From: Streptomyces olivoverticillatus
GTDB taxonomy: Bacteria > Actinomycetota > Actinomycetes > Streptomycetales > Streptomycetaceae
NCBI RefSeq assembly: GCF_014203555.1
Contig: NZ_JACHJH010000004.1
Coordinates: 248,001-312,000 of the forward strand
DNA: 64,000 bases
Direction: 5' to 3'
In this document: positions 25,408-34,878 of the stretch, in pieces
Layout of the letters: the number at the start of each line of letters is the position of its first letter
Numbering within the stretch: position 1 is the first letter of the stretch
Program-made: the position numbers and the translations under genes
The notes under the pieces: generated by a model
What the model was told of the DNA's origin: nothing
The model's input: the letters and a program-made list of their open reading frames with translations, nothing else
Database searches by the model: none

Positions 25408-26076
25408 TCACTTGGTGGTGTCGTCGGACGGATCCGGCCGGGAGCCACCCCGGTGCCGGGGCAGGCCGCCCGCTTCTCCTGATGTGTCTGGCGCGGCGGA
25501 GCCGTTGCGCTGGTAGCGCCCGGCCCGCTCGCTCTCGATCAGCTCGTTCAGCCAGCGGACCTCGCGCTCCACCGACTCCATACCGTGACGTTGCAGCTCG
25601 AGGGTGTAGTCGTCCAGCCGCTCGCGGGTGCGGGCCAGGGAGGCGCGCATCTTCTCGAGGCGCTCCTCCAGGCGGCTGCGGCGGCCTTCCAGCACGCGCA
25701 TGCGCACGTCCCGCGAGGTCTGGCCGAAGAACGCGAAGCGGGCGGCGAAGTGCTCGTCCTCCCACGCGTCCGGACCGGTGTGGGCGAGCAGCTCCTCGAA
25801 GTGTTCCTTGCCCTCGGCCGTCAGACGATAGACGATCTTCGCCCGCCGGCCGGCGAGGGACGCCGCGCGGGCGTCCTCCGGGGCACTGCCGGGCTCTTCG
25901 ATCAACCATCCGTTGGCCACAAGAGTCTTCAGGCAGGGATAGAGGCTGCCGTAACTGAACGCACGGAACACCCCGAGCGAGGTGTTGAGGCGTTTGCGCA
26001 GCTCGTAGCCGTGCATGGGGGACTCGCGGAGGAGGCCGAGGACAGCGAATTCCAGGATTCCGGAGCGCCTGCTCAT
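25408..26076 (-). CDS. PadR family transcriptional regulator
   Basis: The 222-residue product starts MSRRSGILEFAVLGLLRESP, followed by MHGYELRKRLNTSLGVFRAF and SYGSLYPCLKTLVANGWL, the winged helix of PadR proteins. The C-terminal half contains long charged helices, typical of the larger PadR subfamily dimerisation domain. A 21-bp palindrome sits at its promoter, so it is probably autoregulated, and with it the downstream inositol-phosphate synthase gene. The C-terminal tail is polar and disordered. Confidence 0.93.
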   Translation of the reverse strand: MSRRSGILEFAVLGLLRESPMHGYELRKRLNTSLGVFRAFSYGSLYPCLKTLVANGWLIEEPGSAPEDARAASLAGRRAKIVYRLTAEGKEHFEELLAHTGPDAWEDEHFAARFAFFGQTSRDVRMRVLEGRRSRLEERLEKMRASLARTRERLDDYTLELQRHGMESVEREVRWLNELIESERAGRYQRNGSAAPDTSGEAGGLPRHRGGSRPDPSDDTTK

Positions 26077-26117
26077 ATCCAGCCCCCTTCGTCCCCTTGG
26101 TCCCTTTATGCCGAGCT

Positions 26118-26138
26118 GATGTATCGACTCGATACATC
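26118..26138. promoter_or_regulatory. Palindromic operator of the PadR regulator
   Basis: The 21-bp sequence is a perfect dyad, GATGTATCGA with its complement around one central base. It lies 41 bp before the padR start and just downstream of the -10 element, an ideal position for repression. The ATGTAT-type arms agree with known PadR operators. Confidence 0.85.
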
Positions 26139-26141
26139 CAG

Positions 26142-26170
26142 ACGATAGAACGAGCGCCTTCCAGCGACAA
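26142..26170 (-). promoter_or_regulatory. Promoter of padR-ino1
   Basis: On the minus strand TTGTCG (26170-26165) is followed by 17 bp and TATCGT (26147-26142), a good primary-sigma promoter. The palindromic operator begins four bases after the -10 hexamer, so it covers the transcription start. Confidence 0.7.
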
Positions 26171-26437
26171 GAGGAGGCACGGTGAACGAGGTCACATCAC
26201 TGATTCGTGGGACACAACGGGCCTGAATTGGAGTGAACATCCCCAGTGGGCTGGATTTGGCCGTGCGTAGTCTGTGCGCCATGCAAACCACTGGGAACCG
26301 GGTGATGCCCCCGGGCGTCCTCGTCCCGTGTGCAGTGCGGCTCGCGGCTCGGGGGGACGGCCGGATCGCACATCGGGGGGAACGCAAGCCACCTGCCGCT
26401 GTCAGGCGATAGCGCCTGCCCGAGGAGTAATCGTTCG

Positions 26438-29038
26438 ATGAGCGAGCACCGCCGCAAGCCGCCGCAGCCCGAGGGCGGCGGACGCGCCGCGGCCCGGCGC
26501 GCGGCCCAGCAGCCGACGTCCGGCCGACGCGCCACACCACCCAGCAACTCCGCAGGACCCGATCCACGCGCCGGAGGCCGGGCCGATTCCCGGCGCGCCG
26601 TCACGCGCGGCGGCTCGGGAGGCGGCCGCAGACGCGGCCCGGACACCGCCACCGGCGGGGGCGGCCGGGGACGAAAGGACAACGGCCGTCCGGTCACGAA
26701 GCGCTTTATCGACTACCCGCGGGCCGGCAAGTCCGGCGTGCGGCGCTGGCTTCCGTCCTGGAAGCTCGTCCTGGGCATGTGCGTCGGCTTCGCCGGGCTG
26801 ATCGTCGGCATCGTCGGCGTGGCGCTGGCCGTGGTGCAGGTGCCCAGTGCGCAGAAGGCCTCGGTGGTCCAGAAGAACGTCTACTACTGGGCCGACGGCA
26901 AGCAGATGGTCGTCGCCGGCGGCGGCAATCTGAACCGGCAGATCGTGCCGATCTCACAGATCCCCAAGTCGATGCAGTTCGCGGTGATTTCCGCCGAGAA
27001 CGCCAGTTTCTACCAGGACTGGGGCGTCGACCCGATGGGCATCGCGCGCGCGGTCGTGAAGATGGCGCAGGGCGGTGAGACGCAGAGTGGCTCGACCATC
27101 ACGCAGCAGTTCGTGAAGAACACCTACCTGAGCCAGGAGCAGACGCTCAAGCGCAAGGCGACCGAACTCCTCATCTCCATAAAGGTGGGAGCCACCCAGG
27201 ACAAGAACGACATTCTGGCGGGCTACCTCAATACTGCTTATTACGGGCGGGGGGCCTATGGCATCCAGGCTGCGGCGCGCGCCTACTACGACCGCGACTG
27301 CGCCGACCTCACCCCGAGCCAGGGCGCGTTCCTGGCGGCGACGCTGAACGGCCCGAACCTGTACGACCCGTACGGCGGCCAGGGCCCGGCGGCGACGCCG
27401 GAGAAGAACCTCAAGCGGGCCTCGGACCGCTGGAAGTGGACGCTGGACCGAGAGGTCCAGGTCAAGCACATGGCGCCGGAAGAGCGGGACAAGTGGGTCA
27501 AGGAGGGCTTCCCGCAGCCGCAGAAGCCCAAGCAGGCGACCAACCGTGCCGGGCAGATCGGCTACCTCACCGACCTCGCCGACAACTACGTCGTCGCCCA
27601 CTCCAAGATCAGCAAGGCTGAGCTCGACAAGGGCGGCTACCAGATCTACACGACCTTCGACCGTAACAAGGTGGACGAGCTGACGAAGTCGGTCGAGGAG
27701 GTGCGCAAGGCGAACATCAAGCCGAAGGAGCGCGACGTCGACCAGTTCGTCCAGTTCGGCGGCGCCTCGGTGGAGCCGAAGACAGGCAAGATCGTCGCCA
27801 TTTACGGCGGCGAGAACGCCCTGGAGCACTTCACCAACAACGCCGACTACACCGGCGTCCAGGTCGGCTCGACCTTCAAGCCGTTCGTCCTGGCCGCGGC
27901 GATGACGCACGGCAAGCGCAACCCCGGCCTCGGCGAGCAGCAGAGCGACAGCCAGCGCACGCTCGTGTCGCCGGAGAGCGTCTACAACGGCAACAACAAG
28001 CTGGCGCTGCGGACGTACAACGGCCAGATCTGGCACGACACCGACGGCAGCGAGTGGCACCAGCGCAACGACGGTGACGAGGACCGGGGCAACATCACCC
28101 TCCGTACCGCCATGCAGTTCTCCGTGAACACCCCCTACATCCAGCTCGGCATGGACGTGGGCACGGACCTGGTGCGCGACGCCGCGGTGAAGGCGGGTCT
28201 GGACAAGGACCAGCTCGCCTCGCTGACCCCCACCTTCTCCCTGGGCACCTCCGCCCCCAGCGCGATCCGGCTGGCAGGGGCGTACGGGACCTTCGCGGCG
28301 GCCGGCAAGCAGGTCGACCCGTACTCCGTCGACAAGGTGGAGAAGGACGGCAAGCCGGTCTTCGAGCACGAGGAGAAGAGCGCGCAGGCCTTCGACGCGA
28401 ACGTGGCGAACAACGTCACCGACGTGCTGAAGACCGTCGTCGAGTCGGGTACCGGTACGTCGGCGCAGCTGGGCGACCGCCCGGTGGCGGGCAAGACGGG
28501 TACGACCGACGGCAACCGCTCCGCCTGGTTCGCGGGCTACACGCCCCAGCTGTCGACCGCGATCGGCATGTACCGCGTCGACCCGAACGCCAAGAAGCAG
28601 GAGTTCCTGTCGATGCGCGGCGTGGGCGGCAAGCCGACGATCCACGGTGCGTCCTTCCCCGCGGAGATCTGGGCGGACTACATGGGCAAGGCGCTCAAGG
28701 GGGCGCCCGTCCTGCAGTTCGACGCGCCGCAGCCGATAGGAGAGAAGGTGTACGGGGACGGGGCCAGCCCCTCCCCCAGCGCCGCACCGTCGGCGCCGCC
28801 CTCGGCGCAGCCCTCGGCATCCGCCTCGCCGTCGGCGTCGAAGTCCCCGTCCGCTTCCCCGTCGCCGAGCAAGCAGTGCAAGCCCGGCAAGTGCCGCCCG
28901 GGCCAGATCGGCGGCGTCGACGGGGGCGACACGGGCGGCCCCGGCGGTGTGGACGGCGGTACGGGCGATACGCCGACGCCCGATCCGAGCCGGCGCCAGA
29001 CGGGCGGTGGCGGCCTGTTCGGCGGTCCGCAGGGCTGA
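26438..29038 (+). CDS. Bifunctional (class A) penicillin-binding protein
   Basis: A transglycosylase/transpeptidase that polymerises and crosslinks peptidoglycan. The 866-residue product starts at an ATG with GAGGAG ten bases upstream. A basic cytoplasmic tail of about 105 residues precedes one membrane segment (LVLGMCVGFAGLIVGIVGVA). The GT51 domain carries the catalytic E187 in SAENASFYQDWG; the transpeptidase domain has S478-TFK, SVN at 562-564 and KTGT at 686-689. The C-terminal 120 residues are Ser/Pro/Ala-rich and then Gly-rich, likely spanning the wall. The 26171-26437 leader shows no other gene and should hold its promoter. Confidence 0.95.
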   Translation: MSEHRRKPPQPEGGGRAAARRAAQQPTSGRRATPPSNSAGPDPRAGGRADSRRAVTRGGSGGGRRRGPDTATGGGGRGRKDNGRPVTKRFIDYPRAGKSGVRRWLPSWKLVLGMCVGFAGLIVGIVGVALAVVQVPSAQKASVVQKNVYYWADGKQMVVAGGGNLNRQIVPISQIPKSMQFAVISAENASFYQDWGVDPMGIARAVVKMAQGGETQSGSTITQQFVKNTYLSQEQTLKRKATELLISIKVGATQDKNDILAGYLNTAYYGRGAYGIQAAARAYYDRDCADLTPSQGAFLAATLNGPNLYDPYGGQGPAATPEKNLKRASDRWKWTLDREVQVKHMAPEERDKWVKEGFPQPQKPKQATNRAGQIGYLTDLADNYVVAHSKISKAELDKGGYQIYTTFDRNKVDELTKSVEEVRKANIKPKERDVDQFVQFGGASVEPKTGKIVAIYGGENALEHFTNNADYTGVQVGSTFKPFVLAAAMTHGKRNPGLGEQQSDSQRTLVSPESVYNGNNKLALRTYNGQIWHDTDGSEWHQRNDGDEDRGNITLRTAMQFSVNTPYIQLGMDVGTDLVRDAAVKAGLDKDQLASLTPTFSLGTSAPSAIRLAGAYGTFAAAGKQVDPYSVDKVEKDGKPVFEHEEKSAQAFDANVANNVTDVLKTVVESGTGTSAQLGDRPVAGKTGTTDGNRSAWFAGYTPQLSTAIGMYRVDPNAKKQEFLSMRGVGGKPTIHGASFPAEIWADYMGKALKGAPVLQFDAPQPIGEKVYGDGASPSPSAAPSAPPSAQPSASASPSASKSPSASPSPSKQCKPGKCRPGQIGGVDGGDTGGPGGVDGGTGDTPTPDPSRRQTGGGGLFGGPQG

Positions 29039-29076
29039 CGAGCGGGCTGCGGCCCTGGTCGCGGCCGTGAGGTTCA

Positions 29077-29110
29077 GGGGGCCGTCCCGCGTTCGCGCGG
29101 GGCGGCCCCC
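29077..29110 (+). terminator. Terminator after the penicillin-binding protein gene
   Basis: A 15-bp stem with one G-T wobble (29077-29091 with 29096-29110) and a TTCG tetraloop, starting 38 nt after the stop codon. A TTATCCACA DnaA-box-like sequence follows directly at 29115-29123. Confidence 0.88.
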
Positions 29111-29163
29111 GACGTTATCCACAGCCTCCGACGGGTTCGCGGCGCGTACGGCAGGATGGGCCC

Positions 29164-30660
29164 ATGAGGAGCGTGCAGGACGACCAGCTCGTGCGGCCCA
29201 CCGTCGAGGACGGTGTGGCCGTGGCCGGCAGCGAGCTCATCGGGGGGCCGGTGGGACGCCGGGCGCTGCTCGGGGTGAGCTGGTGGACGCCGGTCCGGGT
29301 GATCGCCCTGGTGGCCATCGGGATGTTCGCGCTCGGGATGGTGCAGAAGCTCCCGTGCTACAACCACGGTTGGTTCTTCGGTGCCACCACCCAGTACACC
29401 CACGCCTGTTACTCCGATATCCCGCACCTCTACAGCGGGCGCGGCTTCGACCAGGGCCTCATCCCGTACTTCGACCGCATCCCGCAGAGCGTCTCCGGCG
29501 GGATGGACTATCTCGAGTACCCGGTGCTGACGGGCCTGTTCATGGAGGTTGCGGCGGTCTTCACGCCGGGCGGCGGGAGCATCCAGCACCGCGAGCAGAT
29601 GTACTGGTTCGCCAACGCCGGGATGCTGCTTGCCTGTACCGCGGTGATCGCCGTGTGCGTGGCCCGCACGCACCGCCGCCGTCCCTGGGACGCGCTGCTG
29701 GTGGCTCTCGCGCCCGCCTTCGCGCTGACCGCCACCATCAACTGGGACCTCTTCGCCGTCGCCCTCACCGCGGCCGCGATGCTCATGTGGTCGCGCGGCC
29801 GGACGGTCGCGACGGGCGTCCTGATGGGCCTGGCGGCCGCGGCCAAGCTCTATCCGGCGCTCCTGCTGGGCCCGTTGCTCGTCCTGTGCCTGCGGGCCGG
29901 GCGGCCCCGGGCGTTCCTCTCCGCGGCGGGGGCGGCGGTGGGATCGTGGCTGGTGGTGAACCTGCCGGTGATGCTCACCCATGACGCCGGCGGCTTCCAC
30001 ATCCGCGACGGATGGTCGAAGTTCTACCGTTTCAGCCAGGAGCGGCCGATCGACTTCGGCTCGGTCTGGCTGTTCATCTCCCAGCGCACCGGAAACCCGC
30101 TGGACGACGCCAATGTCTACGCGGAGCTGCTGATGCTGCTCGGGTGCCTGGGCATCGCGGCGCTCGGCCTGTGCGCCCCCAGGCGTCCGCGCTTCGCGCA
30201 GCTGGCCTTCCTGGTGATAGCGCTCTTCATCCTGGTCAACAAGGTCTATTCGCCGCAGTACGTGCTGTGGCTCGTCCCGCTGGCCGCCCTGGCCCGGCCC
30301 AAGTGGCGCGACTTCCTCGTCTGGCAGGCCTGCGAGGTCCTCTACTACCTCGGGATCTGGTTCTATCTGGCCTATACGGGAAGCGGCGACAAGCACCAGG
30401 GCCTGCCGCCGGAGGGCTACCAACTGGCGATCGTCCTGCACCTGCTGGGGACGCTCTACCTGTGCGCGATCGTGGTGCGTGACATCCTCAAGCCCGAGCG
30501 GGACGTGGTCCGCCGCGACGGCTCGGACGACCCCTCCGGGGGCCTCCTGGACGGGGCGCCGGACATATTCGTCTTCGGCCCCGCGCGCCGTGCGTCACGG
30601 CACGCGGAGCACTCGGACGAGGTACGTGTCCAGTGGGGCACCGGGAGCCGCAGCTCGTAG
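29164..30660 (+). CDS. Glycosyltransferase 87 family membrane protein
   Basis: The 498-residue product has about ten hydrophobic segments and resembles polyprenol-phosphate-mannose-dependent mannosyltransferases of the GT87/DUF2029 family. An N-terminal helix (VRIIALVAIGMF-like, residues 45-60) precedes an extracellular loop with CYSDIPHLYSGRGFDQG. Later segments include TATINWDLFAVALTAAAMLM and NKVYSPQYVLWLVPLAALAR, the latter typical of the family. It probably adds a sugar to an envelope glycolipid or glycan; the acceptor is unknown. It follows the penicillin-binding protein gene, in an envelope neighbourhood. Confidence 0.85.
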   Translation: MRSVQDDQLVRPTVEDGVAVAGSELIGGPVGRRALLGVSWWTPVRVIALVAIGMFALGMVQKLPCYNHGWFFGATTQYTHACYSDIPHLYSGRGFDQGLIPYFDRIPQSVSGGMDYLEYPVLTGLFMEVAAVFTPGGGSIQHREQMYWFANAGMLLACTAVIAVCVARTHRRRPWDALLVALAPAFALTATINWDLFAVALTAAAMLMWSRGRTVATGVLMGLAAAAKLYPALLLGPLLVLCLRAGRPRAFLSAAGAAVGSWLVVNLPVMLTHDAGGFHIRDGWSKFYRFSQERPIDFGSVWLFISQRTGNPLDDANVYAELLMLLGCLGIAALGLCAPRRPRFAQLAFLVIALFILVNKVYSPQYVLWLVPLAALARPKWRDFLVWQACEVLYYLGIWFYLAYTGSGDKHQGLPPEGYQLAIVLHLLGTLYLCAIVVRDILKPERDVVRRDGSDDPSGGLLDGAPDIFVFGPARRASRHAEHSDEVRVQWGTGSRSS

Positions 30661-30694
30661 TCCGCGGCGCCGGGCCCCTTCCACCGGGGGGGAA

Positions 30695-31726
30695 TCAGTG
30701 GTCGAGCACCCGGTCGAACTGCGTGGTGGTGTGCCGCAGGTGGGCCACCAGCTCGTCGCCGACCTGCGGGGCGGGAGCGTCGCCCGGCACGAAGAGGATG
30801 GAGACCTGCATGTGCGGGGGCTCCGCGAACCAGCGCTGCTTGCCCGCCCAGACGAACGGCGAGAGGTTGCGGTTCATGGTCGCCAGGCCCGCGCGGGCGA
30901 CGCCCTTGGCACGCGGCATCATGCCGTGCAGCGCCTTCGGCGCCTCCAGCCCGACACCGTGCGAGGTGCCTCCGGCGACCACCACCAGGTAGCCGTCGCC
31001 GGCTGCCTTCTGCTGGCGGTAGCCGAAGCGGTCGCCCTTGGCGACGGGCGTGACGTCCAGGACCGAGCCGCGGTACTGGGTGGCGTCGTGGTCGCCGAGC
31101 CACAGCCGGGTGCCGATGCGGGCGCGGAAGCGCGTCTGCGGGAACTGCTGCTGCAGCTGCCTCAGTTCCTCGGCCTTGAGGTGGCTGACGAACATGGTGT
31201 GCAGCGGAAGGTGGGCGTTGCACAGCCGCTCCATCCAGCCGGCCACCTCCTCGACGGCACTGGTGCCGTCCCCGCGGTCCAGCGGCAGGTGGATGGCGAA
31301 GCCCTCCAGGCGCACGTCCTCGATGGCCGCGTGCAGCTTGGGCAGGTCGGCCTCGCTGATGCCGTGCCGCTTCATGCTGCTCATGACCTCGACGACGACC
31401 CGGGCGCCGACCAGGCCCCGTACGCCCTCGACCGAGGAGACGGACCGGATGGCCCGGTCCGGCAGCGGCACCGGCTCCTCGCCGAGCCGGAAGGGGGTCA
31501 GCACCAGCAGGTCACCGCTGAAGAAGTCCTTGATCCGGGCCGCTTCGTAGGTGGTGCCGACGGCGAGGATGTCGGCACCCATGCGGGTCGCCTCATCGGC
31601 AAGCCGCTCGTGGCCGAAGCCGTAGCCGTTGCCCTTGCAGACCGGGATGATGCCCGGAAACTGCTGGATCACGGACTGCTGGTGTGCCCGCCAGCGCTTG
31701 GTGTCGACGTAGAGCGTGAGCGCCAT
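30695..31726 (-). CDS. Alanine-racemase-fold PLP protein
   Basis: The 343-residue product has an alanine racemase N-terminal barrel: the PLP lysine K31 lies in PVCKGNGYGFG, the usual signature. The C-terminal half is divergent. A tyrosine in DRFGYRQQK could correspond to the catalytic Tyr, but the conserved MDQ region is not recognisable. It is therefore probably not the housekeeping D-alanine racemase. It follows a FemX-like aminoacyltransferase gene on the same strand, 45 bp away, so the two may act together on amino-acid decoration of the wall or of a specialised product. Confidence 0.8.
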   Translation of the reverse strand: MALTLYVDTKRWRAHQQSVIQQFPGIIPVCKGNGYGFGHERLADEATRMGADILAVGTTYEAARIKDFFSGDLLVLTPFRLGEEPVPLPDRAIRSVSSVEGVRGLVGARVVVEVMSSMKRHGISEADLPKLHAAIEDVRLEGFAIHLPLDRGDGTSAVEEVAGWMERLCNAHLPLHTMFVSHLKAEELRQLQQQFPQTRFRARIGTRLWLGDHDATQYRGSVLDVTPVAKGDRFGYRQQKAAGDGYLVVVAGGTSHGVGLEAPKALHGMMPRAKGVARAGLATMNRNLSPFVWAGKQRWFAEPPHMQVSILFVPGDAPAPQVGDELVAHLRHTTTQFDRVLDH

Positions 31727-31771
31727 GGCCGGTCCCGGAACCTTTCCCTGAGTGTGGATGGAGCTGTTGGA

Positions 31772-32890
31772 TCAGCGGCGCGACATGTAGATGTCGAGGG
31801 CCTTGTGGAGCAGCTTGTTGAGCGGGAAGTCCCACTCGCCGAGGTACTCGGCGGCCTGGCCGCCCGTGCCGACCTTGAACTGGATGAGACCGAAGAGGTG
31901 GTCGCTCTCGTCCAGGGAGTCGCCGATGCCGCGCAGATCGTAGACGCTGGCGCCGAGCGCGTAGGCGTCGCGCAGCATCCGCCACTGCATCGCGTTCGAC
32001 GGCCGGACCTCGCGCTTGTGGTTGGCGGAGGCGCCGTAGGAGTACCAGACGTGCCCGCCGACGATCAGCATCGTCGCGGCGGCGACGGCCTCGCCCTCGT
32101 GCACGGCGAAGTACAGCCGCATGCGGTTGGGGTCCTCGCTGTTGAGGGCCGTCCACATGCGCTGGAAGTAGCTCAGCGGGCGCGGGCGGAACTTGTCGCG
32201 CTCCGCGGTGATCTCGTACAGGTGCTGCCAGGTGGCCAGGTCCTCGTAGCCGCCTTGGACGACCTCGACGCCGGCCTTCTCGGCCTTCTTGATGTTGCGG
32301 CGCCACAGCTGGTTGAAGCCCTTGTGGACGTCTTCGAGCGAGCGGTTCTCCAGCGGCACCTGGAAGACGTAGCGCGGCTGCACGTCACCGAAGCCGGCGC
32401 CGCCGTCCTCGCCCTGCTGCCAGCCCATGCGGCGCAGCTGGTCGGCGACCTCGAAGGCACGCGGCTCGATGTGGGTGGCCTCGACGTCGCGCAGGCGCTT
32501 GACGTCGGGGTCGGCGATGCCGTTCTTGATCGCGGTCGCGTCCCAGCGCCGGATGACGACGGGCGGGCCCATCTTCACGGAGAAGGCGCCCTGCTGCTTG
32601 AGGTGGGCCAGCATCGGCTCGAGCCAGTCCTGCAGGTTCGGGGAGAACCAGTTGATGACCGGGCCCTCGGGCAGGTAGGCCAGATAGCGCTTGATCTTGG
32701 GCAGCTGGCGGTAAAGGACCAGCCCGGCACCCACGAGCTGTCCGGTCTTGTCGAACCAGCCCAGGTTTTCCGAGCGCCACTCGGCCTTTACGTCTGCCCA
32801 TCCCGGCACCTGCATGTGACTGGCCGCGGGCAAGCTCTGGATATATGCCAGATGCTGCTCTCGGCTGATTGTCCTCAGGGTCAGGCTCAT
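31772..32890 (-). CDS. FemX-like lipid II:glycyltransferase (peptidoglycan bridge formation)
   Basis: The 372-residue product has the double-GNAT architecture of Fem/MurM proteins: AGLVLYRQLPKIKRYLAYLP with GPVINWF in the first lobe, and MWTALNSEDPNRMRLYFAVH and MLIVGGHVWYSYGASANHKR in the second. In Streptomyces such enzymes add glycine to lipid II using Gly-tRNA. It starts at ATG and is followed by the alanine-racemase-fold gene. Which of several paralogues it is cannot be told from the sequence alone. Confidence 0.9.
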   Translation of the reverse strand: MSLTLRTISREQHLAYIQSLPAASHMQVPGWADVKAEWRSENLGWFDKTGQLVGAGLVLYRQLPKIKRYLAYLPEGPVINWFSPNLQDWLEPMLAHLKQQGAFSVKMGPPVVIRRWDATAIKNGIADPDVKRLRDVEATHIEPRAFEVADQLRRMGWQQGEDGGAGFGDVQPRYVFQVPLENRSLEDVHKGFNQLWRRNIKKAEKAGVEVVQGGYEDLATWQHLYEITAERDKFRPRPLSYFQRMWTALNSEDPNRMRLYFAVHEGEAVAAATMLIVGGHVWYSYGASANHKREVRPSNAMQWRMLRDAYALGASVYDLRGIGDSLDESDHLFGLIQFKVGTGGQAAEYLGEWDFPLNKLLHKALDIYMSRR

Positions 32891-32990
32891 GCGGGGCGCT
32901 CCTCGGCAGGTTTGTCCCCAGGTCGGGGCTCCGGCTCTCGCGCCGAAGCCTACTGCGACAAGGGAGCGCCCCGTTTGGGCGTACGCCCGG

Positions 32991-33320
32991 CTATCCGATC
33001 ACACCCCCGAAGAGACCCCCGTGCGCCATGCCCAGAAAGAAGCCGATGGCCGAGGCTCCGAGCCCGATGATCAGCAGGAAGCGCTCGCCCGTCGTCGCCG
33101 AGATGAATTGGCCCCAGGCCCCGGTGAGTATGCCCACCAGGCCGCTCCACGAAGTGAGCAGGTGGAGATTGGTGAATGCCGAGGTGATGAAGGCGAGCGC
33201 ACCGAGCACGACGGTCGCGGCGACAAACGTGTTCTCGACGGGATGGGCCTTGCCGTCGCTGTTCAGCACTCCGCTGACCAGTGAGCGGAGCCCGTGGGGT
33301 TGCCGTGCTGCCTGTGTCAT
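32991..33320 (-). CDS. Small integral membrane protein of unknown function
   Basis: The 109-residue product starts at an ATG with a strong AGGAGG ribosome-binding site. It contains three hydrophobic segments: FVAATVVLGALAFITSAFTN, LVGILTGAWGQFI and FLLIIGLGASAIGFFLGMAH. I recognise no family. It lies between the Fem-like gene and rpsF, on the minus strand. It is conserved-looking in codon use, and the strong ribosome-binding site supports translation. Confidence 0.85.
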   Translation of the reverse strand: MTQAARQPHGLRSLVSGVLNSDGKAHPVENTFVAATVVLGALAFITSAFTNLHLLTSWSGLVGILTGAWGQFISATTGERFLLIIGLGASAIGFFLGMAHGGLFGGVIG

Positions 33321-33594
33321 GGGACTACCTCCTGAAGGCAGGCGGCGCATGTAGCGCCGGTCACACCCGTTGCGTCCAGATTGCGGGGCCGGGCGGCCGG
33401 ATTTCAACCGCACGCCGTAGTGCGGGTACTCTGTACGGTCTGCACCGGTGTCTGCCCAGACCCAGCTTCGGTCCCAGGGGCAACCCAGGACTTTCCGCTG
33501 ATTGTCAGTGTCGGCCGATACCGTTGTTTACGCATCACGACCCTCCTGCCACGGATCGACCGTGGCCGCTGAGTCCAAAGGAGGTGGGTTCCAC

Positions 33595-33885
33595 ATGCGT
33601 CACTACGAGGTGATGGTCATCCTCGACCCCGATCTCGAGGAGCGCGCTGTCTCCCCGCTGATCGAGAACTTCCTCTCCGTCGTCCGTGAGGGCAACGGAA
33701 AGGTCGAGAAGGTCGACACCTGGGGCCGTCGTCGTCTGTCGTACGAGATCAAGAAGAAGCCCGAGGGCATCTACTCGGTCATCGACCTGCAGGCCGAGCC
33801 TGCGGTCGTCAAGGAGCTCGACCGCCAGATGAACCTGAACGAGTCGGTCCTCCGGACCAAGGTCCTCCGTCCCGAGACCCACTGA
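33595..33885 (+). CDS. rpsF: 30S ribosomal protein S6
   Basis: A 96-residue small-subunit protein that pairs with S18. [20 protein letters not shown] is the standard start, preceded by AAAGGAGGTGGG. The frame is open further upstream but without ribosomal similarity. It heads the conserved rpsF-ssb-rpsR-rplI operon. The 274-bp gap before it presumably holds the promoter (a TACTCT -10-like element near 33426). Confidence 0.98.
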
Positions 33886-33966
33886 ACCCCAGCGGTTCAG
33901 AGGTAATCGGGCTGCATCGCAACGAGTAGCAAGCAGCCAGCAGCACACCCGCCGAGAGGTTCACCC

Positions 33967-34548
33967 ATGGCAGGCGAGACCGTCATCACGGTCGTCGGCA
34001 ATCTCGTCGACGACCCCGAGCTGCGCTTCACCCCGTCCGGTGCGGCGGTCGCGAAGTTCCGCGTCGCGTCCACTCCCCGCACCTTCGACCGCCAGACCAA
34101 CGAGTGGAAGGACGGCGAGAGCCTCTTCCTCACGTGCTCGGTGTGGCGGCAGGCGGCGGAGAACGTCGCCGAGTCGCTCCAGCGCGGCATGCGCGTCATC
34201 GTGCAGGGCCGTCTGAAGCAGCGGTCCTACGAGGACCGCGAGGGCGTCAAGCGCACGGTCTACGAGCTCGACGTCGAAGAGGTCGGCGCCAGCCTGAAGA
34301 ACGCCACGGCGAAGGTCACCAAGACCGCGGGTCGCGGTGGCCAGGGTGGCTATGGCGGCGGCAGCGGCGGCAACCAGGGCGGCGGCTGGGGCTCCGGTCC
34401 CGGCGGCCAGCAGGGCGGCGGGGCTCCCGCCGACGATCCCTGGGCGACCGGCGCTCCGTCCGGCGGCCAGCAGGGCGGCGGCGGAGGTGGCTGGGGCGGC
34501 GGCTCCGGCAACTCCGGCGGCGGCTACTCGGACGAGCCGCCCTTCTAG
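33967..34548 (+). CDS. ssb: Single-stranded DNA-binding protein
   Basis: SSB coats single-stranded DNA in replication and repair. The 193-residue product begins [20 protein letters not shown], with the OB fold in the first 110 residues ([20 protein letters not shown]). A Gly/Gln-rich linker follows, ending in the acidic tip DEPPF that recruits partner proteins. Location in the S6-S18 operon is the general bacterial arrangement. Confidence 0.98.
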   Translation: MAGETVITVVGNLVDDPELRFTPSGAAVAKFRVASTPRTFDRQTNEWKDGESLFLTCSVWRQAAENVAESLQRGMRVIVQGRLKQRSYEDREGVKRTVYELDVEEVGASLKNATAKVTKTAGRGGQGGYGGGSGGNQGGGWGSGPGGQQGGGAPADDPWATGAPSGGQQGGGGGGWGGGSGNSGGGYSDEPPF

Positions 34549-34623
34549 GCCCGTTTCCGGGCCCGGGCCCGCAGGGGTCCGAGGGCGTCAGCACAAAACT
34601 TCTTGATTCACAGGAGAGAGACA

Positions 34624-34860
34624 ATGGCGAAGCCGCCCCCGCGCAAGCCTAAGAAGAAGGTCTGCGCGTTCTGCAAGGACAAGACCGCTTACGTGGACTA
34701 CAAGGACACGAACATGCTGCGGAAGTTCATTTCCGACCGCGGCAAGATCCGTGCCCGTCGCGTGACCGGCAACTGCACTCAGCACCAGCGTGACGTCGCC
34801 ACGGCCGTGAAGAACAGCCGTGAGATGGCGCTGCTGCCCTACACCTCGTCCGCGCGATAA
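34624..34860 (+). CDS. rpsR: 30S ribosomal protein S18 (zinc-binding form)
   Basis: The 78-residue product contains C14-x2-C17 in [10 protein letters not shown] and C51-x2-H54 in [10 protein letters not shown], so it is the zinc-containing variant rather than the zinc-free paralogue made under zinc starvation in actinobacteria. It lies between ssb and rplI, with GGAGAGAG as ribosome-binding site. Confidence 0.97.
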   Translation: MAKPPPRKPKKKVCAFCKDKTAYVDYKDTNMLRKFISDRGKIRARRVTGNCTQHQRDVATAVKNSREMALLPYTSSAR

Positions 34861-34878
34861 GGGAAGGGTGACCAACTA

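Noticed and set aside
34128..34141. CACGTG hexamer in ssb as a parS site
   Set aside because: The flanks lack GTTT and AAAC; only the central hexamer matches.
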